Part shown: positions 44,231-52,376 of the stretch, piece by piece
How the letters are laid out: every line of letters begins with the position of its first letter
Position numbering within the stretch: position 1 is the stretch's first letter
Source of the DNA: Candidatus Electryonea clarkiae
Lineage (GTDB): Bacteria; Electryoneota; Electryoneia; Electryoneales; Electryoneaceae
Reading direction: 5' to 3'
DNA: 52,674 nucleotides
Assembly (NCBI GenBank): GCA_030765455.1
Contig: JAVCCM010000070.1
Location: forward strand, 1-52,674
Position numbers and translations under genes: made by a program
The notes under the pieces: model-generated
What the model was told of the DNA's origin: nothing
The model's database searches: none
Seen by the model: the letters and a program-made list of their open reading frames with translations, nothing else

Positions 44231-44828
44231 CTTGCTGGTGCAGAAACAATCCGGGAAAATCCGGGTATCTCAATCCAGAATCTGAAGTTTTGTTGAAAAC
44301 CTTCAAAGACGCCACACAATCCGAAATGCTGTGCAGCAAACTATCCGGTCAACACTTCAATACAATCCAGGACCATTCGGATTATATTGAGAACGGTGGC
44401 TGTGAAAACCTGATTACAACATTAGCGCAAGCATAACTCTCCGTAACCGCGATATGCTATTCGTTTATTATTTAGAAAATTGATGATTCTAATTCCAAAT
44501 TTCTAATTCCTAATTCCTAATTCGAAGGAGAGTGCTCTCAGAGCCATCCTTTTCACCCAGTTCATAAATCCTGAATTTTGGCTAATTATATATAATATAT
44601 GCAACTAAGCTAATAATGCAAATTATCGAAAAGTAAAATATTTGATTTTAAGTATATTACGTGTAGATTTAGCGAATTTTTTTGTGTAGTTTCATGCATG
44701 GAAACACCATTTTCGGGGAAATATGGAACATACCAGAATAACTTCCCTGGAATACGGTGCTTCCTGGCTACATTGCTATTAATTTGTACCTTGTCACCGA
44801 AATAATTTTCTGTCTTGAGGAGATTGGA
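44231..44828. other. gene-poor stretch with simple and dispersed repeats
   Basis: A frame near 44215-44436 shows no start signal and no family I recognise. Around 44489-44523 the string CTAATTC recurs (TCTAATTCC, TAATTCCTAATTC) as a short tandem repeat. At 44745-44771 there is a partial copy of the arm of the 44071-44230 element. No RNA gene is seen. Confidence 0.55.
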
Positions 44829-45218
44829 ATGATTATTGAAAAATTTAAGGCTTCAGTACAATATAATGATTGGAGAGGCACTTCTGCAGCCGATAGCGCG
44901 GATTTTGGCGTAATGGAAAAATGGCTCGATACCAATAATTATAAAAGGGATGAGGAATTTTTATTAGGTATTTCTATGTATGTTGGAGAAAATCTTGGCA
45001 AACATGAAGATACTATATTCGTAGATCTAATTATCGCTGCTCCTAGAGATTCCGAAAGTGTAAAAGCAATGATTGATTCTAGCCATGGACCAGTCGATGT
45101 CAAGAAAGTGTCATTTCAGATGGGTTTAGTTGAATTTTTCTGTTTATTTAAACGCTTTGGCGTAAAATTCTCTTTATTCGGTATGCTTGGTGAAAGAGAA
45201 TATAGTTATGAAGAATGA
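44829..45218 (+). CDS. hypothetical cytosolic protein
   Basis: 129 residues from ATG 44829, preceded by GAGGAG at 44817-44822. No signal peptide, no membrane helix and no Cys motif. Recognisable order of elements is mixed alpha/beta (MIIEKFKASVQYNDWRGTSA, EEFLLGISMYVGENLGKHED, TIFVDLIIAAPRDSESVKAM). I do not know the family. It is flanked on both sides by REP-like repeats. Confidence 0.65.
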   Translation: MIIEKFKASVQYNDWRGTSAADSADFGVMEKWLDTNNYKRDEEFLLGISMYVGENLGKHEDTIFVDLIIAAPRDSESVKAMIDSSHGPVDVKKVSFQMGLVEFFCLFKRFGVKFSLFGMLGEREYSYEE

Positions 45219-45227
45219 TTAGCAAGA

Positions 45228-45255
45228 GTAGCCCGGATTCAAAAATCCGGGCTAC
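45228..45255. repeat. perfect palindrome GTAGCCCGGATT / AATCCGGGCTAC
   Basis: 12-bp arms around a 4-base loop, 9 bp after the stop at 45218, so it can act as an RNA hairpin ending that gene. Degenerate relatives occur at 45552-45592 (CCCGCATTC...GAATCCGGGTTAC) and in the right arm at 44218-44230. Confidence 0.85.
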
Positions 45256-45384
45256 CTGCTGATTCAATGTTCCTAATAGAATAGGAAAATTTGAGTAGGA
45301 GGACTTGGGGCACGACCAAATAGTGTGGTGCAGGGTAACTCTGGCAATCACCAAATTTATCGAAAGAGAAAGGAGGTATTGCCT

Positions 45385-45528
45385 ATGAAGAAAAGCGTGC
45401 ATACACTCGGTATTTTCAGAAATACCGCCCTGGTCATTTTTGGCTGGATTAGTTTCATTTCGTCTTTCTTTTTTGAAAGTCAAATCGTGATTATTCTTCT
45501 AAATATGGTTGCCAGGGTCCTGCCCTAA
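45385..45528 (+). CDS. 47-residue membrane peptide
   Basis: ATG 45385 is preceded by a near-perfect ribosome binding site (AAGGAGG, 45370-45376). The peptide has a basic start (MKKSVHTLGIFRN) and two hydrophobic stretches (TALVIFGWISFISSFFF and IVIILLNMVARVL) separated by ESQ. No family is recognised. The strong binding site and clean composition argue that it is real; a role such as membrane-active or regulatory peptide would be guesswork. Confidence 0.6.
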   Translation: MKKSVHTLGIFRNTALVIFGWISFISSFFFESQIVIILLNMVARVLP

Positions 45529-45602
45529 GTCTTTTTCTATTTCTTAAAGCTAGAGTTGCCCGCATTCTCGAATCCGGGTTACCTGCTATAGCTACAAGAA
45601 AG

Positions 45603-45649
45603 ATAAAACAGAGTTTTTGCACAAGGAGATTCCCAAATTAGAGTATGGG
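45603..45649. repeat. copy of the AAACAGAGTTTTTG / GTTCCCAAA repeat
   Basis: AAAACAGAGTTTTTGCACA is followed by ATTCCCAAATTAGAG and TATGGGAAT, a hairpin. The same order of elements recurs at 47037-47090. It lies in the upstream region of the gene starting at 45704. Confidence 0.6.
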
Positions 45650-45703
45650 AATCAGAAAAACAGTTTAATCAATGTTAGGTATAGAAACAAGGGAGGAAAG
45701 ATA

Positions 45704-46282
45704 ATGAAAATGGTGATCAAGATTGCCATCACCGGATTATTCATGCTTATGTTTTGGGGAATATGCTCTGCTGGCGACTTTACTTTCAGGAAAACAAAAT
45801 GGGGAATGACAGAAGATGAGGTAAAGGCATCAGAACCGTTGGAAACTGCAGAAGAGAATGAAAGATATTTAGCTTATAAGACATCCGTCATTGGAAAGGA
45901 CGTTTTTGTTGTATATTTTTTTATTGATAACCAACTCACAAGAGCAAGATACGTACTTGCTGATTCTCATTCGAACAAGAATGACTTCATAACTGACTAT
46001 GAAGACTTCAAAGCAATATTAATAAAAAAATATGGAAATCCTGTTCAAGATGACTCCATTTGGAAGAATGATTTATACAAAGATGATTATTCAGATTGGG
46101 GTACAGCAATAAGCATTGGCCATCTAGTATATTTTTCTAATTGGAAAACAAATGATACAGAAATAAGCAATATGCTTATGGGCGAAAACTACGACTTATC
46201 TTGTATCGTTGAATACTGTAGCATAAACTTTAAAGAAATAGAGAAGAAAGCCCAAGATAAAAAGGCACTTGATGAATTTTGA
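45704..46282 (+). CDS. secreted protein of unknown function
   Basis: 192 residues from ATG 45704 behind GGGAGGAAAG; an in-frame upstream extension to 45617 crosses a repeat and is not used. Signal peptide of about 24 residues (ITGLFMLMFWGICSAG). The mature protein begins DFTFRKTKWGMTEDEVKASE, a motif (FRxxxWGMxxxEVxxxE) seen at the start of many uncharacterised secreted proteins. The rest is mixed alpha/beta with FEAILIKKYGNP-like sequence (FKAILIKKYGNPVQDD). The lipoprotein gene follows 10 bases later, so the two probably work in the same compartment. Confidence 0.75.
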   Translation: MKMVIKIAITGLFMLMFWGICSAGDFTFRKTKWGMTEDEVKASEPLETAEENERYLAYKTSVIGKDVFVVYFFIDNQLTRARYVLADSHSNKNDFITDYEDFKAILIKKYGNPVQDDSIWKNDLYKDDYSDWGTAISIGHLVYFSNWKTNDTEISNMLMGENYDLSCIVEYCSINFKEIEKKAQDKKALDEF

Positions 46283-46292
46283 GGAAATTATC

Positions 46293-46862
46293 ATGTCAAA
46301 AAATGTGACCATAATTTTGCTTTCAGTCTTTATGTTATACGGTTGTTCTAACGTTCCATCTACGGAAGAGATTGATGGTGACTTGAAAACAGTCGAGACA
46401 GAAATAAAAGATGCACAGGAAACAGTTCAGGAATACTCAGGAGGTTTACTCGCTATTTTAGCAAACGTCCGCCTACAAACCTTGAAAACAACAAAATCAA
46501 TGCTTGAACAAAAGAAAAATGGATTTCGCCGATATATTCCTCTCTCATACTCAATAGATGGCAAGGAATATACCCCTCCAAAAGATAAAGATGTTTTACT
46601 CCAAACACTTAATGATGACCTTAAAAGCCTTCGACAGGATTTGGCAAAAGCAGAGGAGGAAAGTTCCAAGTACGGTGGTGGGCTTCTTGGTGTTCTGTCT
46701 CTCACGCAGGTTGCGACCGTTGAAAACTCAATCGCATTTCTCAACCAGAAGAGGTTGCTACTTAAACATGATATTCCATACTATGAAATTGTTCCGGCAC
46801 CATCAACCGATGGAGATCCAGATTTTAAGTCAACTCCTGGGGAAGATATCAATAAATTTTAG
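46293..46862 (+). CDS. lipoprotein with repeated coiled-coil segments
   Basis: 189 residues from ATG 46293 behind GAGGAA, 10 bases after the previous stop. The signal ends in the lipobox VFMLYGC (Cys20 region), so the protein is lipid-anchored. Two similar helical blocks are seen: KDAQETVQEYSGGLLAILAN and AKAEEESSKYGGGLLGVLSL, each followed by a helix with LEQKK or LNQKR, pointing to an internal duplication. No family name is offered. Confidence 0.75.
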   Translation: MSKNVTIILLSVFMLYGCSNVPSTEEIDGDLKTVETEIKDAQETVQEYSGGLLAILANVRLQTLKTTKSMLEQKKNGFRRYIPLSYSIDGKEYTPPKDKDVLLQTLNDDLKSLRQDLAKAEEESSKYGGGLLGVLSLTQVATVENSIAFLNQKRLLLKHDIPYYEIVPAPSTDGDPDFKSTPGEDINKF

Positions 46863-46875
46863 TGCATTAGTTTAT

Positions 46876-46906
46876 CGTTCCCAAACTCCAGTTTGGGAAC
46901 GTTTTT
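46876..46906 (+). terminator. perfect 12-bp hairpin with T run
   Basis: CGTTCCCAAACT and AGTTTGGGAACG pair around CC, followed by TTTTT, 13 bp after the lipoprotein stop. It is also a member of the dispersed GTTCCCAAACT repeat family (see 45603 and 47037). Confidence 0.8.
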
Positions 46907-47036
46907 GCCTAAGAAACTCCTGTTTCGAGTCAACTCAAAGAGCAGTCCACTTCAAGAGCGAAGTGATCATTCAATATATTGTTTCTGGCAGAACTGTACC
47001 ACCAATGTTCCGGTAATTCGATTTGCAGCTATTCTA

Positions 47037-47090
47037 AGACAAAACAGAGTTTTTGACACAATGTGGTTCCCAAACTGGAGTTCGGGAACC
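47037..47090. repeat. second copy of the AAACAGAGTTTTTG / GTTCCCAAA repeat
   Basis: ACAAAACAGAGTTTTTGACA is followed by GGTTCCCAAACTGGAGTTC and GGGAACC, a 13-bp hairpin with one mismatch. Same arrangement as 45603-45649, same orientation. Confidence 0.75.
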
Positions 47091-47115
47091 TGAAGATACC
47101 AGCATCCCTCTTATA

Positions 47116-47151
47116 GATGTTGAATGTTGAATTTTAAATGTTGAATTTTGA
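47116..47151. repeat. short tandem repeat TGTTGAATTTT
   Basis: Three imperfect units (TGTTGAATG, TTGAATTTTAAA, TGTTGAATTTTGAA) run head to tail. Related strings occur again near 47962-47983 (TTTGAATTTTGAATGGTGAA). No coding role. Confidence 0.55.
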
Positions 47152-47355
47152 ATCCATCTTCACCAAGGTTTTTGTTGACAAGTGTTGGTTTTGAATTCAC
47201 TGTTGCCTCTTCCTTCGTTTCCTCCTGCGTTAAATTTCAGAGGACAAGAAAACTTCGGAAGAAAGAAAGGCTTTGGGGGACGGGTGTTGGAAGTTGAATG
47301 CTAACCGGGTTATTTTCAATTTTCATGTAACTGCTACAAAAAATTGAGGGAGGGG

Positions 47356-47961
47356 ATGGTGCGAAAAAAATTATTGTTATCAGTATTGTTATTTGCCCTG
47401 TTCTGTTCGTTCGCATTTTGCCAGGCGAGTGGGGAGAACGAAAAGGATCTGAAACATTATGTTGGAAGTTCTCTTTTTCTCCTGGGTAATTTCATACCTG
47501 AAGATCCGGTTTACGCTTATCAAATAACCTATGGGCACCGGTTGACACAGAAAGACGCCTTAATTATCGATGCCAAAGCCTGACGCTATTACGAACCATT
47601 AGGTACTAATGGAGATTCAAATAGTAAATATCCGGGTAATACCAGGGCTACCGGCATAGGAGTGGGTTACCAGAGATTCCACTGGAAAAATCTTTATTCG
47701 GTTTACCAGGTAGATCCATATTTTATGGAATACCGTGATCAGGCTGATGAAAATATCCAGAATGGTTTCCAGTTATATCTTCATGCCCGGGTTGGCTGGC
47801 GATTTGAATTCTTTAATCGCCGCTGGTTCGTGGAACCTGTAATTACCTTTAACTATTGGCCAGTAACCACCAACCGACCGGCAGGATTTGATGCGATTGA
47901 AGAGGATTATACAAATTACACCTTGTTCGATCCAAATATTTATTTCGGGTTCAGGTTCTAA
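47356..47961 (+). pseudogene. outer-membrane beta-barrel protein interrupted by TGA
   Basis: ATG 47356 follows GAGGG and begins a signal peptide (LLLSVLLFALFCSFAFCQ). The frame runs through LGNFIPEDPVYAYQITYGHR to IIDAKA, meets TGA at 47581-47583, and continues in the same frame as RYYEPLGTNGD, TGIGVGYQRFHWKNLYSVYQ, VGWRFEFFNRRWFVEPVITF and ends NIYFGFRF. The two parts together make a 201-codon barrel protein with a C-terminal Phe. The context AKA-stop-RYYEPLG suggests TGG (Trp) to TGA. Many other genes here stop with TGA, so recoding is not expected; a recent nonsense mutation or a base-call error is more likely. Confidence 0.85.
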
Positions 47962-48050
47962 TTTGAATTTTGAATGGTGAATACCTGGCTGGTTATAGTG
48001 GTTCTTGAAGATATTGTCGCCAATGTGATTTTATAAGCTTCTAATAAACA

Positions 48051-48077
48051 TGGATTCCCGCCTTCGCGGGAATGACA
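48051..48077. repeat. single arm of the REP family seen at 8841-8922
   Basis: TGGATTCCCGCCTTCGCGGG followed by AATGACA matches the 8895-8921 arm with compensating C/G changes that keep the small palindrome. No opposite arm is nearby. Confidence 0.75.
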
Positions 48078-48304
48078 ACATGATGCATTGTTTTCGAGAA
48101 CTATTATATTTGCCTCAGCCAGCCATGATCAACCGGCAGCTCGCATCCGAATTCGAACCGAAGCTGAGATGAACGGTTATAGGCGTACCCCGAAAGCTTG
48201 AATCCTTAATCATTCCTTGACTATACATAGAAGAACAATGTATATTTCTTCAATGTATAACATTCAATATACTTTAATATCCCTTTTAACTGAGAGGAAC
48301 GTTC

Positions 48305-48658
48305 ATGGACATCGGTAAAGATCTCGTTGCTGCCTCTGCCACACCGCTCGTGATGGCTATCCTCAGTGAGGGTTCTAGCTACGGTTACGCCATCAACAAG
48401 AGAGTGGGTGAACTTTCAGGTGGTGAGATCCAGTGGATGGACGGAATGCTCTACCCGCTGCTCCACCGCCTTGAGCGAAACGGATACGTTGAAGCGACCT
48501 GGGGGAAATCGGAGACGGGAAGGCGACGGAAGTACTATCGCCTGACCGATCAGGGTCGGGAAGAACTCGCCCACCAACAGCGTCAATGGCAAGTGGTTGA
48601 CTCGGCTTTGCGTGGCATCTGGTGCACTTCAATCAATTTGGTCTTGCAGGGCAACTGA
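48305..48658 (+). CDS. PadR family transcriptional regulator
   Basis: 117 residues; ATG 48305 behind GAGAGG. Winged-helix PadR motifs: VMAILSEGSSYGYAINKRV, GMLYPLLHRLERNGYVEATW, GRRRKYYRLTDQGREEL. It lies 18 bp before the permease-prefix protein and probably represses this pair. Both genes look more GC-rich than the flanking intergenic DNA. Confidence 0.92.
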   Translation: MDIGKDLVAASATPLVMAILSEGSSYGYAINKRVGELSGGEIQWMDGMLYPLLHRLERNGYVEATWGKSETGRRRKYYRLTDQGREELAHQQRQWQVVDSALRGIWCTSINLVLQGN

Positions 48659-48676
48659 CAAATCCAAGGGAAGGAG

Positions 48677-50053
48677 ATGAGCACGTTGGAAATGACGCAG
48701 AAATTGGAGGAACGTATCAATGAATGGCGCGCCTACCTTGATCAGCACAGGGCAATCCAATCCGTTGATGCAGAGGAGCTTGAAGACCACCTTCGCAGTC
48801 AAGTCAAAACCCTGGGGGAGGTGGGCCTTGATGACGACGAGGCGTTTTTTGTTGCTGTAAAACGCCTGGGAGATCTCGACTCACTTTCCAAAGAGTTCGC
48901 ACGTGAGTACTCGGAAAGGCTTTGGAAGCAACTCGTTGTCTCTCCCGGTGGGGATGAAGCCGCATCAGATGCGAAACGTAATGCCATAGTAGCGGTTGGG
49001 TTAGCGATCGCCGCTGGTATTTCGATCAAGGTTCCAGAGCTTTTTGGGTATAACCTTGAGGAACCCGATGACAGCCTCAACTTCTACATCCGCAACTTCA
49101 GTTTTTTTGTATTACCCTTCCTTGCGGGATACTTCGCTTGGAAGCGTGGTCTCGGCAAGGTGAATCGTATGTGGCTTGCCGTTCCTTTCGTAATAGCTGC
49201 CTTGGTAATGAACCTTTTACCCGCCGGGGGAGAAGGTCACACCGTGATGCTTGCAGCCATACATATTCCTATCGCATTGTGGCTCACCGTCGGCTTTGCA
49301 TACACGAATGGACATTGGCGGAACCACGATCAGCGAATGAACTACGTGCGATTTTCAGGTGAGTGCTTCATCTACTACACCCTGATCGCTCTCGGCGGTG
49401 GGGTCCTGGTGATGTCCATGATGTTCATCTTTAACTCTATCGGGTTGAACGCAGAAGAATTCGCAGAATCCTGGGTACTGCCGTGCGGCGTTGTGGGTGC
49501 GGTCCTAATCAGTTCCTGGTTGGTGGAAGCCAAGCAGAGCATAATCGAAAATTTGGCGCCCGTGCTCACCCGTCTGTTTACACCTCTCTTCACGGTTCTG
49601 CTGCTCGCCTTCCTGGGGACTATAATCTTGACAGGCAGCAGCATTAACATCGAGCGGGAAGCGCTCATCGGCTTTGACCTTCTGCTTGTCCTTGTCCTGG
49701 GCCTACTTCTCTACTCGATCTCGGTTCGCGATCCTCACACTCCTCCCGGTGTATTCGATGTGCTGCAGTTTCTGCTCGTGGTAAGCGCTCTCGTGGTTGA
49801 TATGCTTGCCCTGTGGGCTATTACGGATCGCATCTCAGAATTCGGTTTCAGTCCAAACAAAGTGGCGGCGTTGGGCGAGAACCTCATTCTTCTTGTTAAT
49901 CTCGGATGGTCGGCTGTGCTATACGGACGATTTCTGATGAAGCGCTCAGCCTTCACTCCAGTAGAGCGCTGGCAGACGTCCTACATCCCAGTGTACGCGG
50001 CCTGGGCGTGGTTCGTGGTTTTGCTGTTCCCTATCATTTTCAACTTCCAGTAA
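48677..50053 (+). CDS. permease prefix domain 1 membrane protein
   Basis: 458 residues. The first 85 (LEERINEWRAYLDQHRAIQS, EELEDHLRSQVKTLGEVGLD, DDEAFFVAVKRLGDLDSLSK) form the permease prefix domain 1, a helical segment often found ahead of membrane proteins controlled by PadR. The remaining part has about ten hydrophobic segments without ATPase or MacB-type features and resembles DUF4153-like membrane regions. Function unknown; the PadR neighbour suggests a role in envelope stress or toxic-compound response. Confidence 0.85.
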   Translation: MSTLEMTQKLEERINEWRAYLDQHRAIQSVDAEELEDHLRSQVKTLGEVGLDDDEAFFVAVKRLGDLDSLSKEFAREYSERLWKQLVVSPGGDEAASDAKRNAIVAVGLAIAAGISIKVPELFGYNLEEPDDSLNFYIRNFSFFVLPFLAGYFAWKRGLGKVNRMWLAVPFVIAALVMNLLPAGGEGHTVMLAAIHIPIALWLTVGFAYTNGHWRNHDQRMNYVRFSGECFIYYTLIALGGGVLVMSMMFIFNSIGLNAEEFAESWVLPCGVVGAVLISSWLVEAKQSIIENLAPVLTRLFTPLFTVLLLAFLGTIILTGSSINIEREALIGFDLLLVLVLGLLLYSISVRDPHTPPGVFDVLQFLLVVSALVVDMLALWAITDRISEFGFSPNKVAALGENLILLVNLGWSAVLYGRFLMKRSAFTPVERWQTSYIPVYAAWAWFVVLLFPIIFNFQ

Positions 50054-50314
50054 TATTTGGAATTAGGACGGGTGGCCATGTTTGCTTGTCAAACATGGTC
50101 TATTCTAAGTATTATAATTATTTAAGATAACCCTTGTTTAATAAACAGACAGGGGTACAAGTTTGGCGGGGCATGTTCGGAAACATTCCTACTGCTCGTA
50201 ACCGAGGGGATTGAGCGATGCGAGCTAATATCAGACAAATCTTGACATACCATCATCTCCAGTTTATTTTTTAGTAAATTTATAAATTATAAACTTGAAT
50301 TTGGAGCGCTATTC
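50054..50314. other. 261-bp intergenic region
   Basis: No gene, RNA or strong hairpin seen. It separates the PadR pair from the next single gene and must carry that gene's promoter. Confidence 0.5.
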
Positions 50315-50797
50315 ATGAAAATTCCCACTACATTGAAACACAAGCCCGTTATCGTCGTAGAGAACTACGGCGATGTTGACGGACGTTATGCATATAATTC
50401 TGACGCCCAGGGCTTGTCCCTCGGGCTCGCACAGTGGAACGACCGTGGAAAGGTGGATATCTCCGCGAAGGTATGGCGGCATACCGGCGGAAAATGGTCA
50501 CGCCAGTCGGAGGAGCTTCCATTTCACCGGGTTTTGGATTTGGCTATCCTGGTGTGTCGCGCACGTCAGTATATTTCGGAAGAAGCGTATCGCCATGAGA
50601 AGTTATACGATGAGAACAACACGCTGATTGAGCGGGTGCCGTTGCAGGGTGATGCTATGACTGTGGAGGTATGCACGGACAATCCCATGCTTGATGTGGA
50701 CATCGAGCTGTTCAAGCAAGCGATGGGTAAAGATGATGAATTGGTGAGTGAGCGGATGAAGGTGTTAAGCGGTATATTGCGGAATCTGGGGTACTGA
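50315..50797 (+). CDS. DUF6530-like protein
   Basis: 160 residues, cytosolic. LKHKPVIVVENYGDVDGRYA, LSLGLAQWNDRGKVDISAKV, WRHTGGKWSRQSEELPFHRV and LILCR-like LAILVCRARQYI match what I know of the DUF6530 family; the C-terminus reads RMKVLSGILRNLGY. No catalytic motif is apparent and no function is known. ATG 50315 has GGAGCG a few bases before it. Single gene. Confidence 0.75.
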   Translation: MKIPTTLKHKPVIVVENYGDVDGRYAYNSDAQGLSLGLAQWNDRGKVDISAKVWRHTGGKWSRQSEELPFHRVLDLAILVCRARQYISEEAYRHEKLYDENNTLIERVPLQGDAMTVEVCTDNPMLDVDIELFKQAMGKDDELVSERMKVLSGILRNLGY

Positions 50798-50858
50798 GGA
50801 GCGGGGATAATAAACAATTGAGTCCAAGTGGTTTCAGCCTTCCATAAAAATAATCTCG

Positions 50859-52376
50859 CTACACCAGGTGTTTAAATGGGAATGAGAATGTGAATTTACT
50901 TCCATTCTCAATTTCTGATTCGACGTTAATATGTCCTTTATGGTATTGGGACACCTGGTAACATATTGCTAAACCCAGGCCTGTTCCTACATTTAGATTC
51001 CAGGCGGTGTAGCCGGGATCAAAAATCTTTTTAAAATCTTCTGATGGAATCCCACGTCCGTCATCAGAGACACTGAAATTAATTTCATCACCCTGAATCT
51101 CTGTTCGGAGCACTATTTCTCCAGTTGTTTCAATAGCTGTATTGGCATTTTGAAGTAACTGGAAACACATTTGATTGATTTTTGACGGGTAACAGGTAAT
51201 CGCAGGTAAATCATCAAATTCTTTTCGGATTTTTATCCCGGGTTTTAAATGGAATTGGAACAAGGTTAGTGTGTTTTCAATACATTCATTGAAATCTACA
51301 GTTTGGAGATCAGCTTCGTCCAATTGGGCAAATGTCTTTAACCTCTTTACAATGCTGGTTATACGTTCGCTGCTGGTTCGAATAACATCACTCACGTCGG
51401 AGATAACTTTCAAGATGTGAGAGACTTTTTTTGATTCATTGATTTTTATCTTGTGTTCATCTTCGAGTGTCCGAATGAGCTTTTCTGTGGCTAATGCCAG
51501 GGTGTTCTGGGTACTGTAAACTGCGCCCACAGGAGTATTCATTTCGTGAGCTACACCTGCCACCAGGTGACCAAGTGCAGCCATTTTTTCACTTTGAATC
51601 AGTTGTGATTGAGTCTCTTTTAGGTGATGAGTTCGTTCCTCGACTTTGCGTTCGAGGTTGATATTTAACTCGTGTACTTTATCTGACTGGTAGTTAACAA
51701 TCGCGACAAAAAAGATTACTGCCATCAGCGCGATTCCGATATAATTGAAGGACTGTGTCACCACGCCTGAAACTGAGACAAAAACTATTCCTGAATAACC
51801 AATCACAACCCACATTGCTGCGCCAATGGCAAGCATGAGAATGAAACGTTTTTGTGGTTTATTGTCCGACATACGGTAGCTTTTGAAAACCATAGCCAGC
51901 ATATAGAAAAAGATGCCGGCAAAAAGAGGCATGACTACCATTCCGTAGGGACCCATTTCCGTGTCCCAAATATCTTTTGGAGTTTCAGGTATTTTAATCA
52001 TCCATTGGGTAAATATGGACAGCACCATGGCTACAAAGAATACCAGTAGTGCGAAGATAAGAAAATGCTTGGTTTTAATTCCCAAAACCTTGTCATCCAG
52101 TCTTTTGTCATACCCGGTGAAGGCAAAGAAGAATAATATTAATCCTATTGGAACCAGAATCCCTATTGGAAAGATAGTCCGCATCCAGGTATTAATATGT
52201 TCTATACTTCCAAACTGGAACCACATAAAATTACTAAAACTGTCAAATGCCAATGCCATAGTAAAGAAAGAAAATACACGGTTGATGTTCTCGCGTCCTC
52301 GAAGAAACCAGGTAATGGCCGAAAGCAAGGCACAAAGAATGCCCGAAATCAGTATGGGTACGGCATAAATGTCCAT
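50859..52376 (-). CDS. membrane sensor histidine kinase
   Basis: 505 residues. Seven hydrophobic segments in the first 240 residues, then a coiled linker (HELNINLERKVEERTHHLKE) and kinase core: GVAHEMNTPVGAVYSTQNTL with His277, N box NQMCFQLLQNANTAI, G boxes DDGRGIPSEDFKKIFDPGY and GTGLGLAICYQVSQYHKG. It has the same architecture and linker style as the kinase at 33228-34874. No response regulator is adjacent, so it is an orphan in this window. Confidence 0.92.
   Translation of the reverse strand: MDIYAVPILISGILCALLSAITWFLRGRENINRVFSFFTMALAFDSFSNFMWFQFGSIEHINTWMRTIFPIGILVPIGLILFFFAFTGYDKRLDDKVLGIKTKHFLIFALLVFFVAMVLSIFTQWMIKIPETPKDIWDTEMGPYGMVVMPLFAGIFFYMLAMVFKSYRMSDNKPQKRFILMLAIGAAMWVVIGYSGIVFVSVSGVVTQSFNYIGIALMAVIFFVAIVNYQSDKVHELNINLERKVEERTHHLKETQSQLIQSEKMAALGHLVAGVAHEMNTPVGAVYSTQNTLALATEKLIRTLEDEHKIKINESKKVSHILKVISDVSDVIRTSSERITSIVKRLKTFAQLDEADLQTVDFNECIENTLTLFQFHLKPGIKIRKEFDDLPAITCYPSKINQMCFQLLQNANTAIETTGEIVLRTEIQGDEINFSVSDDGRGIPSEDFKKIFDPGYTAWNLNVGTGLGLAICYQVSQYHKGHINVESEIENGSKFTFSFPFKHLV

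Noticed and set aside
44215..44436. 73-codon plus-strand frame starting in the MITE-like repeat
   Set aside because: Begins inside the repeat arm, lacks a ribosome binding site and matches no family I know; it may be a gene scrap but cannot be supported.
47356..47961. TGA read as Trp or selenocysteine
   Set aside because: Many intact genes in the window end in TGA, and no stem-loop of SECIS type was evident after the codon.
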